A stretch of DNA of 64,000 nt from Pannonibacter phragmitetus DSM 14782 (GCF_000382365.1 NZ_KB908223.1:94838-158837), one strand, 5' to 3'. Positions 24,659 through 33,619 are shown, counted from the stretch's first letter. Numbers and translations: made by a program. Notes: generated from the letters alone by a model not told the origin.

Positions 24659-25927
24659 ATGAGAAAGACAGCAACTGCCCTTGTGAGCCTTGCGCTCGCC
24701 TCGACCTTTGCAACGCCCCTGCTGGCGGCGGACCTGCGCATGTCCTGGTGGGGTGGCGACAGCCGCCACAAGGCGACGCAGGAAGCGCTGAAAGTCTGCG
24801 GCGAAAAGCACGGCCACACCATTGCGCCGGAGTTCACCGGCTTTGACGGGCACCTCGAGAAGCTGATGACGCAGATCGCCGGCCGCACGGAAGCCGACAT
24901 CATGCAGGTGAACTGGCCCTGGCTGCCGCTGTTCTCGATCAAGGGCGACGGTTTTGCTGACCTGAACGATTTCAGCGAATACATCGACCTCAGCAACTGG
25001 ACGGAGGACCAGTTGGCGTCGGGCAGCATGAACGGCAAGCTGAACGGTCTGCCCGTTTCCACCACGGGCCGCGTGTTCTTCTTCAACACCACCTCGTTCC
25101 AGAAGGCCGGGCTGCCCCTGCCCGCCACCTGGGATGATCTCTTCGCCGCCGCCAAGGTGCTGAAGGAGAAAACCGGCCCGGACGCCTATCCGATGAACGC
25201 CATCAAGGAGACCGCCGTTCTGCTCGTCTCGCTGCGCGCCACTCAGGCGACCGGCAAGGACCTGATCGACCCGGAAACCACGACCGTGGCCTGGACGCCG
25301 GAAGAGCTGGCCGCGGCCATCGATTTCTACGGCAAGATGGTCGAAGGCGGCGTGGTGATGTCGCAGAAGGATGCGGCGGCAGAAGGCAACATCAACCTGT
25401 TTGAAAGCCCGAAGTGGGCCGACGGCCGGATCGCAGGCTCCTATGAATGGGATTCCACCTATTCCAAATTTGCCGATCCGCTGCAGGAGGGCCAGAAGCT
25501 GGAGGCCGTCAAGCTGCTGGCCAGCCCGGATGCCAGGACCGAAGGCGTCTACCGCAAACCCTCCATGGTGTTTGCGATCTCCAAGAACTCGAAGAACCCG
25601 CAGGCGGCCGCCCAGATCGTCAACTGCCTGCTGAACGAGCCGGAAGGCATCAAGGCCCTCGGCAGCTCGCGCGGCCTGCCCGCCAGCAAGACGGCGGCCA
25701 AGGCTCTGGCTGATGCCGGTTCGACCGAGATGGAACTGATCGTCGCCAACGCGATCGTCACCGCAGGCGCCGGTCCGACCGTATCGCCCTTCAACGAGCA
25801 CCCGGAAGTCCGCAGCATCTTCATCGATACGCTGGAGGAATTCGCCTACGGCCAGATCGATGCGGAAGGTGCCGCTGAACAGATCATCGAAGGCGTCAAT
25901 GACGTGCTGAAGAAGTTCCGGTCCTGA
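24659..25927 (+). CDS. ABC importer sugar-binding protein of the pectin module
   Basis: A 422-residue family 1 extracellular binding protein. The start at 24659 follows GGGAGGAG and begins a Sec signal peptide (MRKTATALVSLALASTFATP, cleavage near LLAA/DLRMSWWGG). The mature part begins with the strand SWWGGDSRHKATQEALK common in TogB-like oligogalacturonide receptors, and PSMVFAISKNSKNPQAAAQ is in the C-terminal lobe. Lying before GH28 and GH105 genes, it is most likely a receptor for oligogalacturonides or rhamnogalacturonan fragments. 77 bp separate it from the ATPase gene. Confidence 0.9.
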   Translation: MRKTATALVSLALASTFATPLLAADLRMSWWGGDSRHKATQEALKVCGEKHGHTIAPEFTGFDGHLEKLMTQIAGRTEADIMQVNWPWLPLFSIKGDGFADLNDFSEYIDLSNWTEDQLASGSMNGKLNGLPVSTTGRVFFFNTTSFQKAGLPLPATWDDLFAAAKVLKEKTGPDAYPMNAIKETAVLLVSLRATQATGKDLIDPETTTVAWTPEELAAAIDFYGKMVEGGVVMSQKDAAAEGNINLFESPKWADGRIAGSYEWDSTYSKFADPLQEGQKLEAVKLLASPDARTEGVYRKPSMVFAISKNSKNPQAAAQIVNCLLNEPEGIKALGSSRGLPASKTAAKALADAGSTEMELIVANAIVTAGAGPTVSPFNEHPEVRSIFIDTLEEFAYGQIDAEGAAEQIIEGVNDVLKKFRS

Positions 25928-25978
25928 GAGGGAATGCCGCCGGGAGTTAGCTTCCCTGGACTGCCAGTCAGGCTCCAA

Positions 25979-26132
25979 CTCCTCTCCCCCCCCTGAGGGG
26001 GAGATGCCCCCGGCAGGGGGCAGAGGGGGGTAGCGGACTGTCCATTCATACGCGAGGCAGAGCCTTGTTGAAGCGCTGATACCCCTCTCTGTCTGCTGAC
26101 GCAGACATCTCCCCCTCAAGGGGGGAGAGGGG
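25979..26132. repeat. Inverted doublet of a Rhizobiales-type palindromic repeat
   Basis: Copy 1 (25979-26033) and copy 2 (26080-26132, reverse orientation) share an outer CTCCCCC..TGAGGGGGAGATG core and an inner stem. The inner stem differs but keeps pairing: CCCCC-GGCA-GGGGG in copy 1, TCTGC-GTCA-GCAGA in copy 2. This kind of element is scattered through Rhizobiales intergenic regions. The remainder of the 328-bp gap 25928-26255 holds no gene; GH28 begins 123 bp after copy 2. Confidence 0.85.
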
Positions 26133-26255
26133 GCTGCGGCGAGACGGCAGGCGCTTCGGGAAAAGCTCCGGCCGCCGGTAAAGCCGCGCTCCATCACAAA
26201 AACTGCCGGGAGGCATCAGGTCTCCCGGCCGCCACAACGCAGGAATACGCCCGCC

Positions 26256-27782
26256 ATGTCTACCGAACCCGCAACCGGCTCCCTCTGCCTCAGCGCGATT
26301 TCCCCGCGGCACATCACGCTGCGCTATCACGTGCCGGGTGCGCGCTATCACCTGCCGGAGCCTGCTGCCTGGGTTCTGACGGACCAGGGCAGCGGCGAAA
26401 CACGGCAAGGGATTACCGGCAGGGCGGTGTTTTCGATCTTCGGCCTTACACCCGGCGCAGACTATGTTCTTGCCATTGAAGGCGTAGAGCCTCTGGCCAT
26501 CCCCATGCCGAAGTGCTTCGGTCTGGTCGACGCCCGCGACCATGGCGCCGATCCGGCGCTTGAGGATAACGGCACAGCCCTTGCCCGGGCGATTGCAGCA
26601 ACGCCCTCCGGCGGCACGCTGCGCATTTCCGGCGGCACCTACCGCACCTCGCCGCTCATGCTGAAGTCCGGCATGACCCTGCAGATCGATGCAGATTCAG
26701 GCCTTGCCGCAATCCACGACCGCAGCCACTGGCCCATTCTGCCTGCCCGGGACGAGGATGGCATGCCCCTGTCCAGCTGGGAGGGTGTGCCGGAAGCGGC
26801 CTATGCCAGCCTCATTACCGCAACCTCCTGCACATGGCTGACCATCTGCGGCGAAGGCTTTCTTGATGGCGGCGGGGCGGAAGGCGACTGGTGGAGCTGG
26901 CCGAAGGAAACCCGCAACGGCGCCCGGCGCCCGCGCACGCTTTTCCTCAGCCGCTGCACCCATGTGACGCTGGCAGGAATAACGGTGCGCAACTCCCCCT
27001 CCTGGACCGTGCACCCGCTGTTCTGCAATGGCGTGACCGCGTCTGACCTCAGGATCTGGAACCCGTCCGACTCCCCCAACACAGACGGCCTCAACCCGGA
27101 AAGCTGTGAGGATGTCTGGATCGAGGGTGTGCATTTCTCGGTCGGCGACGACTGCATCGCCATCAAGGCCGGCAAGCCGGAGCCGGAAAGCGGCGCGCGC
27201 GATCACCTTGCCCCCACCCGTAATGTTTCCGTCCGCAATTGCCTGATGGAACGCGGCCACGGCGGTCTTGTCATTGGCTCTGAAATGGGCGGCGGCGTGC
27301 ATGATGTGACCGTGGAGCATTGCAGCTTCCGCCAGACGGACCGGGGCCTCAGGATCAAGACCCGGCGCGGTCGCGGCGGGGCGGTCGGCAATGTGCGCTT
27401 CTCCGATTGCGACATGGACGGCGTGGACACAGCTTTCGCCGCCAATGCCTTCTACTTCTGCGATGCGGACGGGCACTCGGACCTTGTGCAGTCCCGCAAG
27501 CCTTACCCCGTCACCGGCGAAACGCCTTCCATTGGCGCAATCACCATCGAGAACATCAAGGTCACCAACCTGCGTCTGGCGCTTGGCGTCTTCCTCGGCC
27601 TGCCCGAAGCGCCGATGGGGCCAGTCCGGATCTCCGGCGTCGAAACCTCCTATGATCCTTCGGCGAAAGCGGACGTGCCGGTGATGGCCGATCACGTGCC
27701 CGCCATGCGCCATGAGGATCTGGTGTTCGAAGGCGCGCATGTGGAGGACCTGCGCCCTGCCCGCGCCAGCCCGGCGGCCTAG
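26256..27782 (+). CDS. Cytoplasmic GH28 polygalacturonase-type hydrolase
   Basis: A 508-residue protein with a right-handed beta-helix of glycoside hydrolase family 28. All catalytic signatures are present: NTDG with D277, GDDCIAIKAG with D298/D299, GHGG with H335 and RIK at 366-368. An N-terminal beta-rich domain (about 1-85) precedes the helix. There is no signal peptide, so it should act in the cytosol on oligouronides brought in by the ABC importer just upstream, probably as an exo-acting galacturonidase or rhamnogalacturonan-specific enzyme. The GH105 gene follows after 135 bp. Confidence 0.9.
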   Translation: MSTEPATGSLCLSAISPRHITLRYHVPGARYHLPEPAAWVLTDQGSGETRQGITGRAVFSIFGLTPGADYVLAIEGVEPLAIPMPKCFGLVDARDHGADPALEDNGTALARAIAATPSGGTLRISGGTYRTSPLMLKSGMTLQIDADSGLAAIHDRSHWPILPARDEDGMPLSSWEGVPEAAYASLITATSCTWLTICGEGFLDGGGAEGDWWSWPKETRNGARRPRTLFLSRCTHVTLAGITVRNSPSWTVHPLFCNGVTASDLRIWNPSDSPNTDGLNPESCEDVWIEGVHFSVGDDCIAIKAGKPEPESGARDHLAPTRNVSVRNCLMERGHGGLVIGSEMGGGVHDVTVEHCSFRQTDRGLRIKTRRGRGGAVGNVRFSDCDMDGVDTAFAANAFYFCDADGHSDLVQSRKPYPVTGETPSIGAITIENIKVTNLRLALGVFLGLPEAPMGPVRISGVETSYDPSAKADVPVMADHVPAMRHEDLVFEGAHVEDLRPARASPAA

Positions 27783-27917
27783 CTGCCCCTTCCCGCCAGC
27801 CCCGCGAAGGCTGGCCACAGATTTCGCAGCGCCGGATGGCCTGCATCACACTTCCAACCGGAAAGACGGACACGGCTTCTGTGCCCGGATGCTTTCCCTC
27901 GCAGTCAGGACGGCCCG

Positions 27918-29030
27918 ATGACCCCGCGCTATTTCAAGGAATATCTCGCCCGCTACACCTACGCCAAGGACGGCAGCTGGTGCTACGAGGACGGCTGTGT
28001 CTACCGCGGGCTGGCGCTGCTGCATGACCAGCAGCCGCAGGAGATCTGGCGGGATGAGCTGCTGCGGCTGATCGGACCGCAGGTCGGCGAGGATGGCGCA
28101 CTGGCAGGCTACACGCAGGATGAGTTCAACATCGACCACATTCTGGCCGGGCGCGTGCTGTTCTTCCTCGAAAAGGCAGCCCCCGGCGCCCACTGGAGCC
28201 TTGCCATCGAGCATCTCGCCGGGCAGTTGACCCGCCACCCGCGCACGGCCGGCGGCAACTACTGGCACAAGAAGCGCTATCCGCAGCAGGTCTGGCTCGA
28301 CGGCCTCTACATGGGTCTGCCGTTCCAGATCGAATACGGCCTCTCCCGCAACAAGCCCGAGATGGTGGAGGATGCCCTTGCCCAGCTGAACCGGGCGCTG
28401 GACCTGACCCATGTGGCGGCAACCGGCCTCTACGCCCATGCGATCGATGAGGCCCGGGCGCAGGACTGGGCCGATCCGCAAACCGGCCTCTCCCGCGCCC
28501 ACTGGGCCCGCGCCCTTGGCTGGCTGGCGATGGCCCTGGTGGATGTGACCGGCCTCATCGGGCCGGAAAAAGCCGCCTCATCCGGTCTTGCAGAGCGGGC
28601 GTCCGCCCTGCTCACCCGCATCACCGCCCTTGCCCGGCCGCAAAGCGGGCTGTGGCTGCAGGTGATCGACCAGCCGGAGCTTCCCGGCAACTATGAAGAA
28701 TCCTCCGCCAGCGCCATGTTTGCCTATGCCCTGATGAAGGGCGCCAGACTAGGCCTGGGAGGCCAATTTGCAGCGCCCGGCCTGAAGGCGCTTGCAAGCC
28801 TCGAAACCACCCAGCTTTACGCCGGAGATGACGGCATCGTCCGCCTGCAGAATGTCTGCGAGATGGCCGGTCTCGGCGGCTTCGGCGGCCGCGTGCGCGA
28901 CGGCTCCCCCGCCTATTACCTCAGCGAGCCCCTGCGCCCCGACGACCACAAGGGCACCGGTGCGCTGATGATGGCCTATGCCGAACGGCTGGCCTCAGCC
29001 AGCGCCGAAGCGCGGCGGGCCGCGAGCTGA
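27918..29030 (+). CDS. GH105 unsaturated rhamnogalacturonyl hydrolase (YteR-like)
   Basis: A 370-residue (alpha/alpha)6-barrel protein without signal peptide. YPQQVWLDGLYMGLPF contains D128, in the position of the catalytic Asp of YteR; HAIDEARAQDWAD and PGNYEESSASAMFAYAL are further family signatures. It removes the unsaturated uronate that pectate or rhamnogalacturonan lyases leave at the non-reducing end, so the organism must meet lyase products. Last gene of the pectin module, followed by a terminator. Confidence 0.92.
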   Translation: MTPRYFKEYLARYTYAKDGSWCYEDGCVYRGLALLHDQQPQEIWRDELLRLIGPQVGEDGALAGYTQDEFNIDHILAGRVLFFLEKAAPGAHWSLAIEHLAGQLTRHPRTAGGNYWHKKRYPQQVWLDGLYMGLPFQIEYGLSRNKPEMVEDALAQLNRALDLTHVAATGLYAHAIDEARAQDWADPQTGLSRAHWARALGWLAMALVDVTGLIGPEKAASSGLAERASALLTRITALARPQSGLWLQVIDQPELPGNYEESSASAMFAYALMKGARLGLGGQFAAPGLKALASLETTQLYAGDDGIVRLQNVCEMAGLGGFGGRVRDGSPAYYLSEPLRPDDHKGTGALMMAYAERLASASAEARRAAS

Positions 29031-29046
29031 CAGGCAGAATCACAAA

Positions 29047-29078
29047 AGGGCCGCAAGCGATTGCGGCCCTTGAGGTTT
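29047..29078 (+). terminator. Terminator after the pectin module
   Basis: AGGGCCGCAA-GCGA-TTGCGGCCCT (29047-29070), a perfect 10-bp stem 17 bp past the GH105 stop, followed by TGAGGTTTTG. The AAAA before the stem makes it usable on the minus strand as well. Confidence 0.8.
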
Positions 29079-29144
29079 TGGGAGAGGTGGCATTGGTCTT
29101 GCCGCCTCCTCAGAAGAATATCCACTCACAAGCCTATAATTCTT

Positions 29145-29296
29145 CGTCATGCCATGACTTGATCATGGCATCCATTCCCTGACCTATCCATAAAGACAGC
29201 CTCTGAATATGCATTTCCAGGACCTGGCCTCAATCTCCAGCATGTGAAAAGCGAGAGGTAATGGCATGGATGCCATGATCAAGTCATGGCATGACG
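29145..29296. repeat. Perfect 31-bp inverted repeat pair, each arm itself a palindrome
   Basis: Positions 29145-29175 and 29266-29296 are exact reverse complements over 31 bp, separated by 90 bp without a gene. Each arm contains its own perfect hairpin, ATGCCATGA-CTTGA-TCATGGCAT. The rest of the 312-bp gap 29031-29342 contains only the terminator at 29047. Exact identity of the arms suggests recent duplication or active conversion. Confidence 0.85.
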
Positions 29297-29342
29297 GAGT
29301 TATGGGGAACGAAATACTGTAGAGAAGAGGACTTACCTCCCC

Positions 29343-30404
29343 TCACCTGATCCGTCTGCCCGACTCATCTGCCGTGAAATACATCGCCTGCGCCGGATCG
29401 AAGCTGATACCGGCCTGATCGCCTGCACGAAGGCCCATGTCCTCGCGCTGCTCGACAATCAGCTTGCTGCCGTTGGCGGCCATCAGATGCACGTAGGAAA
29501 CGCCGCCCAGCGCCTCCACCATGTCCACCTTGTGCGTGGTGCCGGAGCGCTCGATGCGCAGATGCTGCGGGCGCAGGCCGAAGGTGACCGGGCCATCGGC
29601 AACAGACGCCGCCGGACGGGCAAAGATGGCGTCACCAAGCCCCGGAACCTTGAGCCCCTCGCCGCTGACGCTCGCCTCAAGGAAATTCATGGCCGGTGAG
29701 CCGATGAAGCCTGCGACGAAGCGGTTGTCCGGGTCGTTGTAGAGATCCAGCGGCTTGCCGGCTTGTTCGATACGCCCGGCGCGCAGAACCACGATCTTGT
29801 CGGCCAGCGTCATTGCCTCGACCTGGTCATGGGTGACGTAGATCATGGTTGCGCCGATTTCCCGGTGGAGACGGGCAATCTCGACACGCATCTCGACGCG
29901 CAGTTCGGCATCAAGGTTCGACAGCGGCTCATCGAAGAGGAAGACTTCCGGCCCGCGCACGATGGCACGGCCGATGGCAACGCGCTGACGCTGACCGCCG
30001 GAGAGCGCCTTGGGCTTGCGAGCCAGCAGCGGCTCCAGCTTCAGGATTTTCGCGGCCGCCGCCACCTTCGCCTCGATTTCCGCCTTGGGATGGCCGGTCA
30101 TCTTGAGGCCGAAACCCATGTTCTCCGCCACCGTCATGTGCGGATAGAGCGCATAGGTCTGGAACACCATCGCCACGCCGCGTTCGGCCGGATCAAGGGC
30201 GGTCACATCACGCGCACCGATCCGGATTGCACCGGAACTGGTGCTTTCCAGCCCCGCCACCATGCGCAGCAGCGTGGACTTGCCGCAGCCCGAGGGGCCG
30301 ACGAAAACACAGAATTCGCCATGCTCGATGGTCAGGTCCACCCCATGGATGACCCCGACTTCGCCAAACTTCTTGACCACATGCTCGAACGAGACGCCGG
30401 ACAT
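29343..30404 (-). CDS. ABC sugar importer ATPase of the galactoside module (UgpC/MsmK-type)
   Basis: A 353-residue CUT1-type ATPase with canonical motifs: Walker A GPSGCGKSTLL (about 38-48), signature LSGGQRQRVAIGRAI, Walker B VFLFDEPLSNLDAEL and VTHDQVEAMTLAD, plus a C-terminal TOBE domain. It is cotranscribed with the IclR regulator on the minus strand, opposite the binding protein and permeases at 31399-34465, which have no ATPase of their own. It therefore most likely drives that importer. Confidence 0.92.
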   Translation of the reverse strand: MSGVSFEHVVKKFGEVGVIHGVDLTIEHGEFCVFVGPSGCGKSTLLRMVAGLESTSSGAIRIGARDVTALDPAERGVAMVFQTYALYPHMTVAENMGFGLKMTGHPKAEIEAKVAAAAKILKLEPLLARKPKALSGGQRQRVAIGRAIVRGPEVFLFDEPLSNLDAELRVEMRVEIARLHREIGATMIYVTHDQVEAMTLADKIVVLRAGRIEQAGKPLDLYNDPDNRFVAGFIGSPAMNFLEASVSGEGLKVPGLGDAIFARPAASVADGPVTFGLRPQHLRIERSGTTHKVDMVEALGGVSYVHLMAANGSKLIVEQREDMGLRAGDQAGISFDPAQAMYFTADESGRRIR

Positions 30405-30416
30405 GGATTTCCTCCC

Positions 30417-31253
30417 TCAGATCTGCTTGCGTTCCGGAAACCGCCAGGCCTCCACGTCTGCAGCAATGGCGCTGGCGCAGGCCTTGAGCTGCGGGGCCAG
30501 TTGCTCCAGCCCGTCGAGGCTGTTCCGGGTTGTTGTGGATGTGACCGAAAGCGCACCCAGCACGCTGCCACCCGACGACAGAACCGGCACGGCGAGGCAG
30601 ATGATGCCCGGCTCGTGCTCCTCCCGGTCGAAGGCGTGGCCGCTCTTGCGGATTTCCCCAAGCTCGGCGAGAAGCTCCTCGCGCGAGCCGAGGGTCTTCG
30701 GCGTGAAACGATAGAAGGACTGGCGCGCAACGGCCTGCTGCTTTGCCGCCTCCGGCAGGAAGGCGAGCATGGCCTTGCCGACACCGGTGCAATAGGCAGG
30801 CCCGACCTTGCCGGCCTGGCTGAACATTTCCACGGGCCGGGCGGCGTTGCGCTTGTCCACATAAAGCACCTGCCCCTGATCCAGCTGCGCCAGATGCAGG
30901 GTTTCGCCCAGCTCTGCCGACAGTCTGTCGAGCCAGGGGCGTGCCAGAGGTGCAAGAGAACTCTGCGACCAGGCTGCATGGGCCAGCCGCACCAGCCGCA
31001 CGCCCAGCGCATAATTCTGGCTGTCCGCGTCATAGGCGAGCATGCCCTGATGGGTCAGGGTCTGCAGCAGGCGGTAAAGCGTGGCCTTCGGATAGGGGCT
31101 GATCGCCAGAATATCCGTGAAGCGCACCGGCCGGCCCGCCTGCGCCACAAGATCCAGCACGGCCAGCGCCTTGCCGACGGTGCCATCACCGCCCTGCTCC
31201 GCATCCGCCCCGCTGATGCCGGGCCCATCCGCCTTTGCCTGTTTCGTGCTCAT
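30417..31253 (-). CDS. IclR-family repressor of the galactoside module
   Basis: A 278-residue regulator (start MSTKQAKADG at 31253; an upstream ATG would add nine residues). Winged-helix domain about 30-90 with FTDILAISPYPKATLYRLLQ; IclR effector domain about 105-270 with GQVLYVDKRN, TGVGKAMLAFLP and EPGIICLAVPV. It lies 12 bp before the ATPase gene and is divergent from the binding-protein operon, where a promoter and palindrome are visible at 31298-31363. Confidence 0.9.
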   Translation of the reverse strand: MSTKQAKADGPGISGADAEQGGDGTVGKALAVLDLVAQAGRPVRFTDILAISPYPKATLYRLLQTLTHQGMLAYDADSQNYALGVRLVRLAHAAWSQSSLAPLARPWLDRLSAELGETLHLAQLDQGQVLYVDKRNAARPVEMFSQAGKVGPAYCTGVGKAMLAFLPEAAKQQAVARQSFYRFTPKTLGSREELLAELGEIRKSGHAFDREEHEPGIICLAVPVLSSGGSVLGALSVTSTTTRNSLDGLEQLAPQLKACASAIAADVEAWRFPERKQI

Positions 31254-31297
31254 CGTCTTGCGACCCTTCGCCCGGCCCACCAGTGTGCGCCTGCTGC

Positions 31298-31326
31298 TTG
31301 ACAGTCCTAAAGCTTCGCATCATAGT
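31298..31326 (+). promoter_or_regulatory. Sigma-70-type promoter of the galactoside operon
   Basis: TTGACA (31298-31303, perfect -35), 17-bp spacer, CATAGT (31321-31326, four of six matches). It points at the binding-protein gene 73 bp downstream. Confidence 0.65.
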
Positions 31327-31344
31327 TTTCAATATGCAAGACAG

Positions 31345-31363
31345 TGTTCCATTATTTGGAACA
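31345..31363. promoter_or_regulatory. Palindromic operator, probable IclR site
   Basis: TGTTCC-ATTATTT-GGAACA is a perfect 6-7-6 inverted repeat, about 20 bp after the -10 box and 36 bp before the binding-protein start. The position fits repression by the divergent IclR regulator, whose family binds palindromes of this size. Confidence 0.65.
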
Positions 31364-31398
31364 AACTTGCCAAAGAACGCAGTCCGGGAGGAGACAAG

Positions 31399-32637
31399 AT
31401 GACTGTTACACCGCTCAAGCTGGCGGCCTTTGCCGCTGCGCTGATGATGTCCGGTTCGGCGCTGGCCGCACAGCGGACCCTCGTTTTCAACACCGACATG
31501 TCGGACCCGGCGCCCAAGGCGGCGCTGGAAGAGCTGATCACCATGTTCGAGGCGGAAAACCCGGACGTGAAGGTGAAGGTCAACATCTTCGACCATGAGG
31601 GCTACAAGACCGCCATCCGCAATTTCATGACTGCAGATGCGCCGGATCTGGCCAGCTGGTATGCGGGCAACCGTATGGCGCCCTTCGTCAAGGCCGGGCA
31701 GTTCATGGATGTCAGCGATGTCTGGGAGAAGAACGGCCTCGGCCAGAAGCTCTCGGCCTCCAAGGCTTCTATGACCATCGACGGAAAGCAGTGGGGCGTG
31801 CCCTATACCTATTACCAGTGGGGCATCTACTACAACAAGGACGTCTACAAGCAGGCGGGCGTTTCCGAGCCGAAGACCTGGGACGAGTTCATCGCCAATT
31901 GCGCCAAGTTCAAGGCGGCAGGCATCGATTGCGTCACCACCGGTTCCAAGGCCCTGTGGCCGGTTGCAGGCATCTTCGACTATCTGAGCCTGCGCACCAA
32001 CGGCTATGAATTCCACATGGACCTGACCTCCGGCAAGATTGCCTGGACGGATGACCGGGTGAAAGCCGTCTTTGCCGAATGGGCGAAGCTGGTGGAGCCG
32101 GGCTATGTCACCGCCAATCACACGGCGATTGACTGGCAGGATGCCGTTTCCCTTCTGGTTCAGGGCAAGGCCGCCAACTATGTCATGGGCAACTTTGCCG
32201 TCGCCGCCTTCAAGGACGGCGGGATGACCAATGACAACCTCGGCTTCATGGTCTTCCCCGAGATCACCGCTGGCCTGCCGCGTGCTGAAGAGGCCCCGAC
32301 GGACACGATCCACATTCCGGCAGGCGCCAAGAATGCGGAGGACGCCAAGACGTTCCTCGCCTTCGTCACCCGTGCCGATGTGCAGACCGCCCTCAACAAG
32401 CGCCTCGGCCAGCTGCCGGTCAACAACGAGGCCACGGTGGATGCGGCAGATCCGTTCCTGAGCCAGGGCTTTGAAACGGTGTCGACTGCTTCGGCCGTTG
32501 CCCAGTTCTTCGACCGTGACGCCCCGGCCGAGATGGCCAAGGCTGCCATGGAAGGCTTCCAGGAATACATGGTCAAGCCCGACCGGCTGGAGCGGATCCT
32601 CGACCGTCTCGAGAAGGTGCGTCAGCGCGTTTACTGA
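31399..32637 (+). CDS. ABC importer sugar-binding protein of the galactoside module
   Basis: A 412-residue family 1 binding protein. The start at 31399 follows CGGGAGGAGACAAG and opens a signal peptide (MTVTPLKLAAFAAALMMSGS, cleavage near ALAA/QRTLVF). The mature part has the MalE-like order ITMFEAENPDVKVKV, YTYYQWGIYYNKDVYKQAG and a C-terminal TFLAFVTRADVQTAL. Context (alpha- and beta-galactosidases downstream) suggests an oligogalactoside ligand such as raffinose, melibiose or lactose. Confidence 0.9.
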   Translation: MTVTPLKLAAFAAALMMSGSALAAQRTLVFNTDMSDPAPKAALEELITMFEAENPDVKVKVNIFDHEGYKTAIRNFMTADAPDLASWYAGNRMAPFVKAGQFMDVSDVWEKNGLGQKLSASKASMTIDGKQWGVPYTYYQWGIYYNKDVYKQAGVSEPKTWDEFIANCAKFKAAGIDCVTTGSKALWPVAGIFDYLSLRTNGYEFHMDLTSGKIAWTDDRVKAVFAEWAKLVEPGYVTANHTAIDWQDAVSLLVQGKAANYVMGNFAVAAFKDGGMTNDNLGFMVFPEITAGLPRAEEAPTDTIHIPAGAKNAEDAKTFLAFVTRADVQTALNKRLGQLPVNNEATVDAADPFLSQGFETVSTASAVAQFFDRDAPAEMAKAAMEGFQEYMVKPDRLERILDRLEKVRQRVY

Positions 32638-32647
32638 GCCCCGCACC

Positions 32648-32666
32648 GCCGCCAATTGCAGGCGGC
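32648..32666 (+). other. Intercistronic stem-loop
   Basis: GCCGCC-AATTGCA-GGCGGC, 11 bp past the binding-protein stop and with no T-run. Such hairpins after binding-protein genes usually protect the upstream message and allow more binding protein than permease. Confidence 0.45.
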
Positions 32667-32729
32667 ACTCCCAGAAACGTCCTCCGGAGCTGATCCGGGG
32701 GACATGTACCCGAAAGATCCGAGGCCGAG

Positions 32730-33617
32730 ATGACCGCCTTCTGGAAAGCGCGCCAGCGCATGCTTGCCCCGTGGCTTTTCCTTGCGCCCGGCGCCCTGAT
32801 GTTCGTTTTCTACGTGATTGCGCCGGTCTTCCAGTCGGTCAGCATCTCCTTCTATGACTGGGACGGCATCGGCACGGCCCGGTGGATTGGCGCTGACAAT
32901 TACACCGAGCTGCTGGATGACGAGGCCTTCTATGTCTCGCTGAAGAACAACGTCATCTGGCTTGCGCTCTACATGCTGGCCATTCCGGCAGGCCTGATGA
33001 TCGCGATTTTCCTGAACCAGACGGTCTGGGGCATCCGGGTCTACAAGTCCCTGTTCTTCTTTCCCTTCGTCATCAGCCAGGTCGTTGTCGGCCTGATGTT
33101 CTCCTGGTTCTATGCCCCCAATTTCGGCCTGTTCTACAAGCTGATCGAGGCGGTGACCGGTCAGGGCGTTGCCATTCTGGCGGAAGAGAACCTCGTCACC
33201 TATGGCATCATCGCTGCGGGCCTGTGGCCGCAGATCGCCTATGTGATGATCCTTTATCTCACCGGCCTCAACAACGTGGCGCCCGACCAGATCGAGGCAG
33301 CGCGGCTGGACGGGGCCAAGGGCTGGAAGATGCTGTGGTACGTCATCCTGCCGCAGCTGCGCCCGGCCACCTTCATTGCCGTCATCGTCACCGTCATCGG
33401 CGCGCTGCGCTCCTTCGACCTTGTGTCGATCATGACATCCGGCGGCCCCTTCGGCTCCTCCCGGGTGCTCTCCTTCTACATGTACGAGCAGGCCCTGTCC
33501 GAATACGGCTTCCGCATGGGCTATGGCGCGGCCATTGCCGTTGTCCTCTTCGCCATCATGATGATCTTCATTTCCGGCTTCATCTGGAAGATGTGGCGCG
33601 ACGAGAAGGAACACTGA
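32730..33617 (+). CDS. ABC galactoside importer permease 1
   Basis: A 295-residue MalF-type permease with six helices; starts MTAFWKARQRMLAPWLFLAPG. EAA loop IEAARLDGAKGWKMLWYVIL (about 190-209, here shown as IEAARLDGAKGWKML). It lies 92 bp after the binding protein and two bases before permease 2. Confidence 0.92.
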   Translation: MTAFWKARQRMLAPWLFLAPGALMFVFYVIAPVFQSVSISFYDWDGIGTARWIGADNYTELLDDEAFYVSLKNNVIWLALYMLAIPAGLMIAIFLNQTVWGIRVYKSLFFFPFVISQVVVGLMFSWFYAPNFGLFYKLIEAVTGQGVAILAEENLVTYGIIAAGLWPQIAYVMILYLTGLNNVAPDQIEAARLDGAKGWKMLWYVILPQLRPATFIAVIVTVIGALRSFDLVSIMTSGGPFGSSRVLSFYMYEQALSEYGFRMGYGAAIAVVLFAIMMIFISGFIWKMWRDEKEH

Positions 33618-33619
33618 GC

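Noticed and set aside
24134..26197. 687-codon minus-strand open frame
   Set aside because: It runs antisense through the ATPase and binding-protein genes and across the palindromic repeats; no protein features.
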